From Bacteroidota bacterium (lineage in GTDB: Bacteria > Bacteroidota > Ignavibacteria > Palsa-1295): a stretch of DNA of 64,000 nt. Both the position numbers and the translations under genes were made by a program. Every line of letters begins with the position of its first letter. Position 1 is the stretch's first letter. This document shows positions 17,512 through 26,193 of the stretch, piece after piece. Under the pieces are notes generated by a model. The model searched no databases. It was given only the letters and a program-made list of their open reading frames with translations, and was not told the DNA's origin. The stretch lies in the NCBI GenBank assembly GCA_018266755.1, contig JAFDZW010000002.1:124001-188000 (forward strand), written 5' to 3'.

Positions 17512-19749
17512 CTACCGCACGAACTGTGTCACCGCGAGTCGTTGTCCGAACCGTGTCGCCACCGCGATGTACGCTCCCTGTGACAAGGAGCGAGCATTCA
17601 ATCGGTAGGTTGATCCCCCACACACTGCTTCGGTGAGCGTTACGAGCCTTCGACCCAGAAGATCAAATATCTCCACCTCCGTACCGTTGAGTTCTGTCTG
17701 ACCACTCAATGTAAAAGAGAGGTCATCGTCCGAGCCTGAGACAGTTACTGTGCAACTTCCATCAACCAGTGCACGACGAGGGACACTTGCAAACGCTTGG
17801 TTGTTCGTCCAGATGCCTTGTCCGTTCGTAGATACGTATAGTTGTCTGCCCGAGGTGAGAAGCAACTGCAGCGGCTGCCCACCGCCCACATCTAACGGCT
17901 CTTGATCCCAGGTATCTCCGGTGAGCGAACACGAGTACAACCCAAGATTCGTCGCTGCGTAACAACGCCCGCCGGCGATGGCCAGATCGTGCACGCTGTC
18001 GGCGATCAGGCTGAGCCATTGATCCCAGGTCGCCCCACCATCGGTCGAGCGGAACACGCCATCGCCAAGCGTTCCGGCGATGACCGTCGAAGTGCCCGAA
18101 CATTTGAGCACACTTACGGCTGTATTCCGCAGTCCAGTATTCGCTTTCGTCCAGCTCGAGCCACCGTTGGTCGACTTGTAAATCGACGGTGTGTACCCGA
18201 TCCAGATCGTGCCAATGGGATCGGTAGCAACGCTCAGCAATTGAGTTCCTGTCTTCGGCGTCGGAACCGCTTCCCACGTAACACCTTGGTCGGAAGTGGC
18301 GAGCAGCGGAGTGTTGAGATCTGAGAACAACCCATAGAAGGAATTCCCAAACGAGGCCGAGCCGAAGATCCCACCGACGAGCAATGTCGTTTGTTGCTCG
18401 TACGAGAACGGTGTCTGCGCGCCGGCATACCACACTCGTGTCGGTACGTAGGGTGCGTCGAAATAATACACATCGCCGTTGTCGGCGACGAACGGTCTGC
18501 CGTACGTTGTCGGCAACAAGTATGGCTTTGACCACGACGCACCACCATCGGAGGAGGTCCACGACGTTGGGACGACATAGTCCAGCGTCGAGCTCAGTGT
18601 TGAATCATGGACATAGAGTAGCCCCTTCGCGATCTCCTGCATCAGTGGCACCGCTGCAACGGGCATGCCGATCCCCTTCCATGTGGCGCCAAGATCTGTG
18701 GTCGAATAGATCCCAGCAGTCCCCGATCCGCTGTTACCCGGAGCCGTGTTCAGGATGACCGCACCAGCAGAGTCCACCGAAAGATTCGAAGATGTGAGCA
18801 CAACACCGTCGGGGATCTGCCTAAAGCTTGTCCAGCTTCGGGCGGTATCACGGCTGTACACCAGTTGAATGTTCGGATTGCGCTTGGTCGTGTCGATATC
18901 GGCAATGCCATAGAGTGTCCCGTCAGCAGCCACGCAGCACGTCCGGAAACGAGCCGTACTATTATATTGGCCACCGTACACAGCGATCGAATCGCGAAAC
19001 TCCCACGTGTCGTCCGGTCGCAGAATATAGATCGTATTGGCAAAACACATCAGAATCCCCGCCTCACCCATCGAGACCATCTGCGGGATCTGGGTATAAT
19101 AGACCGTTTTCATATCCGGGGGAAAAGCAATGGTGGTGCTGGTGCCGGTTTGCGGATCATACCTTACCAACTGTTCAGTATTAGGCGATGTCGAACCAAG
19201 TAAGAGACAACGCCCACGGGTATCAATCACCATATCGGAGGTTGACATCGGAATGGAAGCGACGGAGTCCCAGTAACGCCCGTCGTTAGTCGATCGGTAC
19301 AGCGGATAGCCGGCAGCCGGATAGTACGGAATCCCGACAGAGGCATAGTACTCGTAGGCTGACGTTCTGCACACTTGTGAAACCGGCCTGCTGTGGATCA
19401 GCGGCTCCCACGTAACCCCGTCGTCGCTGGAGCGATACAGACCCACACTCGACGCCGAGACGTAAGGACTGGCCGTATAGTAATACCGGTTCGCTCCAAA
19501 TTTGCTGTAACGCACGGTCCCTTGCCCGATCCATCCGCTCGGGCCCGGCAGATACTTCCACGTCTGATCTAACGCGGAGCGTTCGAACATCCGTCCGTCA
19601 GCCAACTGAGTCGTGATCGCGCCGCCTGGATCACATTCCACAAACACCGGATACCCTTCGACCGGACCGGTAAGCTGGTACCACTTCTGTGTCTGAGCAA
19701 CTACCGATGTCGATAACATCAGCAGCAAGAGAAAGACAGGACGCTTCAT
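17512..19749 (-). CDS. T9SS-secreted BNR/Asp-box beta-propeller protein
   Basis: 745 aa starting at the ATG at 19747-19749 (MKRPVFLLLLMLST) with a signal peptide ending VVAQ. The body is almost entirely Asp-box blades (SSDDGVTWEPL, SRDTARSWTSF, STTDLGATWKGIG, SSDGGASWSKP, TSDQGVTWEAV, STNGGSSWTK, STDGGATWDQW), the pattern of a photosystem-stability-factor or sialidase-type propeller, possibly two. The last about 75 residues form a T9SS sorting domain (TELNGTEVEIFDLLGRRLV ... LSQGAYIAVATR). It is a paralogue in architecture of the 12077-14578 and 26194-29067 proteins. Confidence 0.86.
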   Translation of the reverse strand: MKRPVFLLLLMLSTSVVAQTQKWYQLTGPVEGYPVFVECDPGGAITTQLADGRMFERSALDQTWKYLPGPSGWIGQGTVRYSKFGANRYYYTASPYVSASSVGLYRSSDDGVTWEPLIHSRPVSQVCRTSAYEYYASVGIPYYPAAGYPLYRSTNDGRYWDSVASIPMSTSDMVIDTRGRCLLLGSTSPNTEQLVRYDPQTGTSTTIAFPPDMKTVYYTQIPQMVSMGEAGILMCFANTIYILRPDDTWEFRDSIAVYGGQYNSTARFRTCCVAADGTLYGIADIDTTKRNPNIQLVYSRDTARSWTSFRQIPDGVVLTSSNLSVDSAGAVILNTAPGNSGSGTAGIYSTTDLGATWKGIGMPVAAVPLMQEIAKGLLYVHDSTLSSTLDYVVPTSWTSSDGGASWSKPYLLPTTYGRPFVADNGDVYYFDAPYVPTRVWYAGAQTPFSYEQQTTLLVGGIFGSASFGNSFYGLFSDLNTPLLATSDQGVTWEAVPTPKTGTQLLSVATDPIGTIWIGYTPSIYKSTNGGSSWTKANTGLRNTAVSVLKCSGTSTVIAGTLGDGVFRSTDGGATWDQWLSLIADSVHDLAIAGGRCYAATNLGLYSCSLTGDTWDQEPLDVGGGQPLQLLLTSGRQLYVSTNGQGIWTNNQAFASVPRRALVDGSCTVTVSGSDDDLSFTLSGQTELNGTEVEIFDLLGRRLVTLTEAVCGGSTYRLNARSLSQGAYIAVATRFGQRLAVTQFVR

Positions 19750-19939
19750 TGTGATCTGCAAAAGATGATTCGATGACCCATCAAGAACCCGCAAGGGTAT
19801 GAAAAGTTACAAGCACGTACACTGGTTGAGGCTCGCAACACTCGAAGAGGAGAATTGGCGACCGACTTAGAGCAACTGCGGAACCCGTAACAACAACAAT
19901 CTACAAGCAGCCACAACGCCCATAGATTATCGCACCCCC

Positions 19940-20004
19940 AGATTCCTCCCGTTGGTCGGAATGACAAGACCGAAAGATATGCCATTCCGACGAAGGAGGA
20001 ATCT
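19940..20004. repeat. Inverted repeat, CATTCCGA...AGGAATCT type
   Basis: Left arm 19940-19963 begins AGATTCCTCC and ends GTCGGAATG; right arm 19983-20004 reads back CATTCCGAC and GGAGGAATCT. The arms pair with a few unpaired bases across a 19-base loop. The sequence resembles the CATTCTGAGCGAAGCGAAGAATCC family. Confidence 0.65.
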
Positions 20005-20052
20005 ATTACAACGAGAATCGACTTCCCGTGACGAGAAGGGGGTTTTTTCCTG

Positions 20053-20145
20053 TTTGCTTACGCCTATGTAAGGGTTTGTAAAATCTTCAACCTGCGTAAG
20101 CAAAGTAGATAATAGGCCCTCACGTTATGGGAGGGTTGGGGAGGG
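20053..20145 (+). repeat. Degenerate copy of the TTGCTTACGC / CCCCTCC dispersed element
   Basis: Shares order and spacing with the copies at 29233-29375 and 41801-41902: TTTGCTTACGC, an AT-rich middle, CTGCGTAAGCAAAG, then a G-rich tail with CCCTC...GAGGGTTGGGGAGG. The first two blocks are themselves an inverted repeat. Confidence 0.55.
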
Positions 20146-20295
20146 ACTTTCGGACACACATATTTTTCAGTAAGCAGGAATGTACGCCACATCCCAATGT
20201 ATCCAGGCTAACTCACAGTTGTAAAGAGCAGCGCTGCCGAGGAGGTAAGCGCGGCCCTATATCGCATCCTTGCATGCGATAAAGCATCGGATTGA

Positions 20296-20320
20296 AAACA
20301 CGAATCTAAAATTCGTGTTT
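20296..20320. promoter_or_regulatory. Perfect inverted repeat in the sulP upstream region
   Basis: AAACACGAAT (20296-20305) and ATTCGTGTTT (20311-20320) form a perfect 10-bp inverted repeat with a 5-base loop, ending 24 bases before the sulP start and 9 bases before a TATTTTTG box. The position fits an operator. Confidence 0.5.
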
Positions 20321-20329
20321 GGCATGTCG

Positions 20330-20337
20330 TATTTTTG
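20330..20337 (+). promoter_or_regulatory. Putative -7 element for the SulP transporter gene
   Basis: TATTTTTG matches the Bacteroidota TAnnTTTG consensus and lies 7 bases before the ATG at 20345. If used, the transcript would be nearly leaderless. Confidence 0.4.
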
Positions 20338-20344
20338 TGCAGTA

Positions 20345-22027
20345 ATGAAGATACAACTGCCGCTTGCCTTTACTCCGAAGCTCGTCACCACCCTACGCTC
20401 CGGTTATACAAGACAAGATTTCTATAAAGACCTCGTTGCGGGGCTGATCGTTGGCACCGTTGCGCTGCCGCTTGCCATTGCGTTCGGTATCGCCAGCGGC
20501 GTGACGCCGGAAAAAGGACTCATCACGGCGATCGTCGCGGGGTTTATTATCTCTGCACTCGGCGGGAGCCGCATCCAGATCGGCGGGCCCACGGGCGCGT
20601 TCATCGTCGTGATCTATGGCGTCGTGCAGAAGTTCGGCGTGGACGGGCTGATGATCGCAACCGTGCTCAGCGGCATCGTCGTGCTCGTGATGGGCCTTGC
20701 GAAGCTCGGGGGCGTCATCAAGTTCATCCCTGCGCCGGTGATCACCGGGTTCACGTCCGGCATTGCGATCATCATCTTTTCATCGCAGATCAAAGATCTG
20801 CTCGGCTTGCAGATGGGTGCGGTCCCGGCAGAGCTCATCGAGAAATGGAGCGCGTACGCGCAGCATGTGGCCGATATCAACTGGTGGGCCGCAGGCGTGG
20901 CGCTGGCGACAATCGCGATCATCGTCTATTGGCCGCGCGTGACGACGAAGATCCCCGGGCCGTTCATTGCACTCATTGTGATCACGGTGCTCGTGCAAGC
21001 GCTGAACATTCCGGTCGAGACGATCGGCTCGAAGTTCAAAGTGCTCGGCGGTTCGATCCCCGCGCCGCAAGTACCTCACATGACGTTCGCGGCGGTCAGA
21101 GAGTTGATCCCGTCGGTCATTACGATGTCGATCCTGATCGCGATCGAGTCGCTGCTCTCGGCCGTGGTGGCCGACGGCATGCTCGGGACGAAGCACCGTT
21201 CGAACATGGAGCTCGTCGCGCAGGGCATTGCGAACATCGCTTCCCCGCTCTTCGGCGGCATCCCGGCCACTGGCGCGATCGCACGCACGGCAACGAACAT
21301 CAAGAGCGGCGGCCGTACGCCGGTCGCCGGCATCGTGCATGCGCTCTTTCTATTACTCGTGTTGCTCGCGATCGGCAAGTATGCGTCGATGATCCCGATG
21401 CCGGTGCTTGCGGCGATCCTCGTGATCGTCAGCTACAACATGAGCGAGTGGCGAACATTCAAGAGCATGCTCAAAGCGCCGAAGAGCGACGTGATGATCC
21501 TCGTGACGACATTCGTACTGACGGTGGTGATCGACCTGACGGTGGCGATCGAGGTCGGGATGATCATGGCGGCGTTCCTCTTCATGCGCCGCATGGCGCT
21601 CGTGACGAATGTGAGCGTGATTACCAACGAGTTCAAAGACGAAGCCGACCCCGAGATATCGCAGACGCTTCTCAATACGGCGATCCCGAGTGGTGTACAG
21701 ATCTTTGAAATCAACGGCCCGTTCTTCTTTGGTGCCGCGGAGAAATTTTCCGAGACGATCCGCGACCTCGGCACGCCGCCGAAGGTGATGATCCTGCGCA
21801 TGCGCAACGTCCCTGCGCTCGATGCGACGGGGATGAAAGCGATCGAAGACATTTGGAAGAAGAGCGCACAGCGCGGAAGCTTGTTCCTCATCGCCGAGAT
21901 CCACTCGCAGCCGTTCATCGCGCTTGAGCAATCGGGTTTGCTCGCGAAGTTCGGTGAAGACAAAGTGCTCGGCAATCTCGAGCTTGCGCTTGGCGCAGCG
22001 AAGCAATGGCTTGGTGAAACGGTATAG
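20345..22027 (+). CDS. SulP family anion permease with STAS domain
   Basis: 560 aa from the ATG at 20345; 25 codons of open frame upstream lack family sequence. The N-terminal SulP module has about ten to twelve membrane segments (for example DLVAGLIVGTVALPLAIAFG and the GLYTAIVAG-like GLITAIVAGFIISALGGSR, followed by QIGGPTGAFIV). The C-terminal STAS domain is at about 440-555, with VMILRMRNVPALDATGMKA containing the conserved D-A-T-G. SulP proteins move sulfate, bicarbonate or related anions with H+ or Na+. The substrate cannot be read from sequence. It stands alone with a hairpin and -7 box upstream. Confidence 0.94.
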   Translation: MKIQLPLAFTPKLVTTLRSGYTRQDFYKDLVAGLIVGTVALPLAIAFGIASGVTPEKGLITAIVAGFIISALGGSRIQIGGPTGAFIVVIYGVVQKFGVDGLMIATVLSGIVVLVMGLAKLGGVIKFIPAPVITGFTSGIAIIIFSSQIKDLLGLQMGAVPAELIEKWSAYAQHVADINWWAAGVALATIAIIVYWPRVTTKIPGPFIALIVITVLVQALNIPVETIGSKFKVLGGSIPAPQVPHMTFAAVRELIPSVITMSILIAIESLLSAVVADGMLGTKHRSNMELVAQGIANIASPLFGGIPATGAIARTATNIKSGGRTPVAGIVHALFLLLVLLAIGKYASMIPMPVLAAILVIVSYNMSEWRTFKSMLKAPKSDVMILVTTFVLTVVIDLTVAIEVGMIMAAFLFMRRMALVTNVSVITNEFKDEADPEISQTLLNTAIPSGVQIFEINGPFFFGAAEKFSETIRDLGTPPKVMILRMRNVPALDATGMKAIEDIWKKSAQRGSLFLIAEIHSQPFIALEQSGLLAKFGEDKVLGNLELALGAAKQWLGETV

Positions 22028-22063
22028 GAAGCGGCAGAGAACGGAGCCTCCCTGCGTTCCAGC

Positions 22064-22092
22064 AAGGGATTCTTCGCTTTGCTCAGAATGAC
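22064..22092 (-). repeat. CATTCTGAGC-type dispersed repeat (single arm)
   Basis: Reads AAGGGATTCTTCGCTTTGCT then CAGAATGAC. It is near-identical to the right arm of the inverted pair at 55174-55256 and similar to 29110-29150. It lies 37 bases after the sulP stop. Confidence 0.75.
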
Positions 22093-22195
22093 GTTACTGA
22101 TTGAGGTCTTATACTGAACTACCCCGGAGAAAACGTGGGTACCTTTTCGTTGGTGCGGATTGTTATGTAGCCTGACTCAACAACTGTATCTCGCT

Positions 22196-22762
22196 ATGCG
22201 CGACAACGGCATTCATCTTACGGGATTGTCGTCGTCGATCGCGAAGGTCAAATTCGCAACGGCAAAACAGTTGGTAGAGCTTGCCAAGACCCACCCCGAG
22301 ACACTCTATCCTGCGTTCGATTCGATCGTCCCGATCCTTGACGACCACAACAATATTCTCAAATGGTGCGCGACCGATGCCATCGGCTATCTTGCATGCA
22401 CCGATGACCGGCACCTGATCGATACACTGCTGCCGCGGCTATTTCGGATGCTGCGCGACGGAAAGCTCATCACGGCCAATCATGCGGTTGCGGCGCTTGG
22501 GCGCATCGCAAACGCACGGCCAGAGCTACGGCATGCGATCACCGGCGAGCTGCTCAAAGTGGAGCGCTACACTTTCGAAACGAGCGAGTGCCGCAACATC
22601 GTCATCGGCAAGACGCTCGAAGCGTTCTCGGAGTATGCGCACGAGGACCGCGAGAACCCGAAGATCGTCTCCTTCGCTGAACGTCAACTTCGCAACACGC
22701 GCCCCGCAACGCGCAAGAAAGCGGAGCGGCTGCTGAAGAAACTTGTCGTCGAAGCATCGTAG
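22196..22762 (+). CDS. HEAT-like helical repeat protein
   Basis: 188 aa from the ATG at 22196; a TTG 12 codons upstream is possible. The sequence is a run of paired helices (AKQLVELAKTHPETLYPAFDSIVPILDDHNNILKWCA in part, then AVAALGRIANARPELRHAITGELLK), the pattern of HEAT/ARM solenoids. No catalytic motif. Such proteins are protein-binding scaffolds, and no partner is suggested by context. It converges on the LamG lipoprotein gene with one base between the two stops and no terminator. Confidence 0.72.
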   Translation: MRDNGIHLTGLSSSIAKVKFATAKQLVELAKTHPETLYPAFDSIVPILDDHNNILKWCATDAIGYLACTDDRHLIDTLLPRLFRMLRDGKLITANHAVAALGRIANARPELRHAITGELLKVERYTFETSECRNIVIGKTLEAFSEYAHEDRENPKIVSFAERQLRNTRPATRKKAERLLKKLVVEAS

Positions 22763-22763
22763 A

Positions 22764-24008
22764 TCATTGCTCTTTCGCCAATGTGCTGATCTCGCTCGCG
22801 CTCAGGACGCGGTTGTAGATCCTGACGTCGTCGATCGCGCCTTGGAAGAAGCCGGAAACCATATTGTCGGAGGTCGTCCCTGCCCCGATCAGCAGCCCCC
22901 GCTGCTGTGTCGTACGTCCAGGATTTCCACTCCAGGTCCCACTGGCGGCAATCGCACCGTCGAAGTACATCGTCACCTTGTTTCCGTCTGCAGTGCATAC
23001 GATCGAATGCCAGCCGTTATCCAACACACTGGAGCGATCGATTACCGTAAATGCAAACGAGCTTCCCGTTCCGTACAGCCACTCGATATTATTGCTTGTC
23101 AACCAGAGAGTATACCCATTGAACGAGTTACCGAGGTACTTGTCAATGATCGAGAAATTACCGTTCGCGCTTGGGTTGGGCGCTTTGATCCAGAGAGAGA
23201 CTGTGAGGGTCGAACTGTTCATCTCTTCGTCAGGCTGGGCAGTTGCAACCGTTGAACCGCCGTTGCAGAGAAGGGCCTGCTTCTGGCCGGAACGCGAAAC
23301 CCCAAACGTAGCAGACGTTAAGTCCAGATCACGTCCGTTCCCACTCGCATCATGTCCATCGCCGTCGAACGGGTAATACACGAGGAGTCCGTCCGTCGGA
23401 ATATCACCAACACCGCTCAGTATAAGAGTGACCGTGCTGGTCTGTCCGATCGCAACCACCGTGCTCTTTGATGATGTCGAGAACCCTGTCTTTGACGCTC
23501 GCACACTGTAGCTGCCTGCCTGCACGTTCGAGATCGCAAAGTGTCCGCCCGCATCGGTCTGTACCGCGCTCGTCGCGGGGACGGTCGTTACATCGGCTCC
23601 AGCGATTCCCACCCCACCCGTGTCGGTCACGGTTCCAACGAGGATCCCTGTGGTCAATGGAGCAGGATTGAGTCTGATGATCGCCGTTGTCGTCTTCCCT
23701 GCTACAACGTTTACCGCCGCACTTCCTGTACCCGTTGGCTCCTTCGACGCAGTGACAGTATAAAAGCCGGGCGTCAGGTCCGGCAGTGTATACGACCCGG
23801 TCGCATCCGAAAGCAACTGACTCGACGCCGGCGAACTTGAGATCAATGCACCCGAAACCCCTGTGCCGTTCGAGTCGATGACCGTACCGGAAATCGTGCC
23901 CGTTGTCGGCGAGGAAGTAACAACATCCTTCGAACAACCGATGAAGATACTCAGGAATGGAAGGATAATCAGGATGATTTTGGTGCTCAAACGATCGATC
24001 GCGTTCAT
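22764..24008 (-). CDS. Lipoprotein with two carboxypeptidase-regulatory-like domains and a LamG domain
   Basis: 414 aa. Lipoprotein signal with lipobox FIGC (Cys near residue 25). Two beta-sandwich CarboxypepD_reg-like domains follow (about 36-115 and 120-198; motifs GTVIDSNGTGVSGA and GTVTDTGGVGIAGA, each with 'D..G.Y/F.L/I..L/V..G.Y.V.A.K'). A concanavalin/LamG-like domain is at about 205-410 (LLVYYPFDGDGHDASGNGRD ... AIDDVRIYNRVLSASEIS). It is probably surface- or periplasm-exposed and carbohydrate-binding by analogy. No T9SS domain. Confidence 0.83.
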   Translation of the reverse strand: MNAIDRLSTKIILIILPFLSIFIGCSKDVVTSSPTTGTISGTVIDSNGTGVSGALISSSPASSQLLSDATGSYTLPDLTPGFYTVTASKEPTGTGSAAVNVVAGKTTTAIIRLNPAPLTTGILVGTVTDTGGVGIAGADVTTVPATSAVQTDAGGHFAISNVQAGSYSVRASKTGFSTSSKSTVVAIGQTSTVTLILSGVGDIPTDGLLVYYPFDGDGHDASGNGRDLDLTSATFGVSRSGQKQALLCNGGSTVATAQPDEEMNSSTLTVSLWIKAPNPSANGNFSIIDKYLGNSFNGYTLWLTSNNIEWLYGTGSSFAFTVIDRSSVLDNGWHSIVCTADGNKVTMYFDGAIAASGTWSGNPGRTTQQRGLLIGAGTTSDNMVSGFFQGAIDDVRIYNRVLSASEISTLAKEQ

Positions 24009-24153
24009 AGTGATATATTATGTAGTACTAATATACCGATTGTCCGAAGTATTGTCACACGATCTGGCGGGCACTTATGAATGCCGATTTTACCTGATAC
24101 GCCCGATAATCCCGTAAATTTGACCGATTCAATAGATTGATTTCGATTCCAGG

Positions 24154-24861
24154 ATGAAATTTCGCGGACTCTTAAAGGGCCTGTTCTTTTTCTTGCGACT
24201 GCACATCATCTTCGAGCCGCTGGCCAAGGTGATGCGCTTTGCCTCGGGCCTCTCTGCGGTCTCGAAGTGGATCAGCCAGCATTCCCCGAACGTCAAGTTC
24301 AACGATTTCTACACGTTCAAGCGCGATTACGACAAGCGCTACTCGCTCTATGAGCATGTCTGTACCTCCGAGAATCTGCAAGAGTTCGACTACCTCGAAT
24401 TCGGCGTAGCCTCCGGTCTGTCGCTGAAATGGTGGACGGCCAACAATAAGAACCCCAATGCGCGGTTCTACGGCTTCGACACGTTTACCGGACTCCCCGA
24501 AGATTGGGGCCCATACAAGGCCGGCGACATGAACTTCGGGCCGCCGCCGCAGATCGCCGACGACCGCATCAGCTACCAGACCGGCCTCTTCCAACAGACA
24601 CTACCCGTATTTATCAAGGAACATCGGCTCGACCGACGGCTGGTGCTGATGATGGACGCCGATCTCTACAGCTCGACGCTGTATGTCCTGACGTCTCTCG
24701 CCCCATATCTAAAGAAGGGCGATATCATTTTCTTCGACGAATTCAACGTTCCAGCCCACGAATACCTCGCCTTCACCGATTTTGTTCGGTCGTACTACCT
24801 GAAATACGAGGTCATTGGAGCGGTGAGTAATTTCTATCAGGTCGCAATCAAAGTATTATAG
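24154..24861 (+). CDS. TylF/macrocin O-methyltransferase-like SAM methyltransferase
   Basis: 235 aa. The Rossmann motif is EFDYLEFGVASGLSLKWW, followed by ARFYGFDTFTGLPEDWG and the metal/acidic strand LVLMMDADLYSSTLYVL, and DIIFFDEFNVPAHEY. These are the hallmarks of the TylF-like class I methyltransferases that act on sugars or glycan hydroxyls. A hydrophobic N-terminal helix (GLFFFLRLHIIFEPL) may tether it to the membrane. Monocistronic; the acceptor is unknown. Confidence 0.8.
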   Translation: MKFRGLLKGLFFFLRLHIIFEPLAKVMRFASGLSAVSKWISQHSPNVKFNDFYTFKRDYDKRYSLYEHVCTSENLQEFDYLEFGVASGLSLKWWTANNKNPNARFYGFDTFTGLPEDWGPYKAGDMNFGPPPQIADDRISYQTGLFQQTLPVFIKEHRLDRRLVLMMDADLYSSTLYVLTSLAPYLKKGDIIFFDEFNVPAHEYLAFTDFVRSYYLKYEVIGAVSNFYQVAIKVL

Positions 24862-24992
24862 CGATTAGGCACCCACAACCTCCTAATTTCTATAGCGATA
24901 GAAACTTATCCCCCGAAGGGGAGTACAATCTCCAGTTTTTGGTAGTAAATTAGTAGGGAATATTTAAGGCATTTGCCCGTCTTAACAGCGGT

Positions 24993-26123
24993 ATGAGTAG
25001 CTTCGCACTTGATGTCACGCGCAACAAGTCGGATCGGCTGTGGCTTCGCTCTCCACAGTGGGACCTGACGTGGGTGTCGCTTTCGGCAGTTTTGATGATT
25101 ATCCCGTACGGGACGTACTATCTCGGTCAGGCTATCGGCTTCGACCCGGATTTTGCTCGCAATACGGTCAATACCATCATCGCATTCGCGATCGGCGGGC
25201 CGCACATGTATGCGACCTACACCCGCACGATTCTCGAGCCGACATTCCGCAAACGGTACTGGACGATCATTCCGATGGCGTTCATTATTCCCTCGCTGGT
25301 GATCTACTCGGCGATCTTCCATTTTACGTATCTGCTGACGTTCTTCTTTTTCTGGGCGAGCCTTCACGTGCTCGACCAGATCGTCTTCATCGTCGATTGC
25401 TACACCGACCGCCAGAAGTCCGTGCTGACGCGCTATTCGAAGCCGATCGACTACGCCGTTGTGCTCACGGCGCTCTATCCGATGGCGATGTACCGATTCA
25501 CGCACAACACGTTCACCGTCGGGCAGAACCTGCTCTACTTCCCGGAAGCGTTGAAAGTGGACGCGGTCTGGATCATTGCAAGCGTCCTGTTCGGCGCGTC
25601 GTTCTTGCTCTTTGTCGCAAAGACGATCCGCGAGTTCCAGCTCGGCATCGGCAACATTCCGAAGACGTTGTTGATTGGTGTCACTGTGCTCGCGACGTTC
25701 TTCACGCCATTCTTTCATGAGTTGGATGTTGCGTTTCAGGGGCTCAACTCGTGGCACTCTTTCCAGTACCTCGGCCTGACCTGGTACATCAACCGTCTGC
25801 GCTACGAGCGCGGCGAGATCACGAACCCGCGCATGAAACGGCTCGCTGAACCCGGCAAATGGTGGAAGTTCTACGGCTTCACCGTCTTCGCAGCGCTCAG
25901 TGCGATCTCGGTCATCGGCATCCTCCTGCTCACGCAGCAGTATCACCACCTCAGTTTCGATCAGGCGTACTACATGATCATCCTGTGCTTCCTGCTGACG
26001 CACTATTACCACGACTCGATCCTCTTCCGCCACTCCGAGGACATCCGCACCGACGCCAAAGACGTCGGTCTCGTCACGACAGCCCAACCCGCCTACGCCT
26101 TCGCCAGAGAGCGGGAGGATTGA
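24993..26123 (+). CDS. Multipass membrane protein with conserved-looking histidines (unknown)
   Basis: 376 aa with about nine hydrophobic segments. Histidines sit in or next to them in suggestive contexts: GGPHMYATY (H71), WASLHVLDQ (H125), PFFHELDV (H242), NSWHSFQYL (H255) and THYYHDSILFRHSED (H337, H340, H347). This layout is loosely reminiscent of Brp/Blh-type carotene dioxygenases or other membrane di-iron enzymes, but no diagnostic motif is complete. A family name would be a guess. ATG start with a hydrophilic N-terminal about 25 residues. Ends at a clear terminator. Confidence 0.65.
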   Translation: MSSFALDVTRNKSDRLWLRSPQWDLTWVSLSAVLMIIPYGTYYLGQAIGFDPDFARNTVNTIIAFAIGGPHMYATYTRTILEPTFRKRYWTIIPMAFIIPSLVIYSAIFHFTYLLTFFFFWASLHVLDQIVFIVDCYTDRQKSVLTRYSKPIDYAVVLTALYPMAMYRFTHNTFTVGQNLLYFPEALKVDAVWIIASVLFGASFLLFVAKTIREFQLGIGNIPKTLLIGVTVLATFFTPFFHELDVAFQGLNSWHSFQYLGLTWYINRLRYERGEITNPRMKRLAEPGKWWKFYGFTVFAALSAISVIGILLLTQQYHHLSFDQAYYMIILCFLLTHYYHDSILFRHSEDIRTDAKDVGLVTTAQPAYAFARERED

Positions 26124-26147
26124 GTGACGCACAAAGTGAATTTTAGC

Positions 26148-26171
26148 AAAGGCTCCGAACGGGGCCTTTTT
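26148..26171 (+). terminator. Intrinsic terminator
   Basis: AAAGGCTCC (26148-26156) pairs with GGGGCCTTT (26161-26169) across a GAAC loop with one G-U pair, followed by T residues. It ends the His-rich membrane protein transcript. Confidence 0.8.
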
Positions 26172-26193
26172 GTATGTGTAACCATGACGATGT

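Larger units (their letters stand above)
19750..20344. other. Intergenic region, 595 bp, holding two repeats and the sulP promoter
   Basis: Lies between divergently transcribed genes. It contains an inverted repeat of the CATTCCGA type (19940-20004), a decayed copy of the TTGCTTACGC/CCCCTCC element (20053-20145), a small 7-bp hairpin (ATCGCAT at 20261, ATGCGAT at 20274) and the sulP-proximal hairpin with -7 box (20296-20337). No coding frame of note. Confidence 0.6.

Noticed and set aside
12077-19749. Calling the Asp-box T9SS proteins sialidases
   Set aside because: Asp-box repeats are present but I do not see the catalytic Arg triad, Tyr/Glu pair or FRIP motif; BNR-type propellers without enzyme activity are common.
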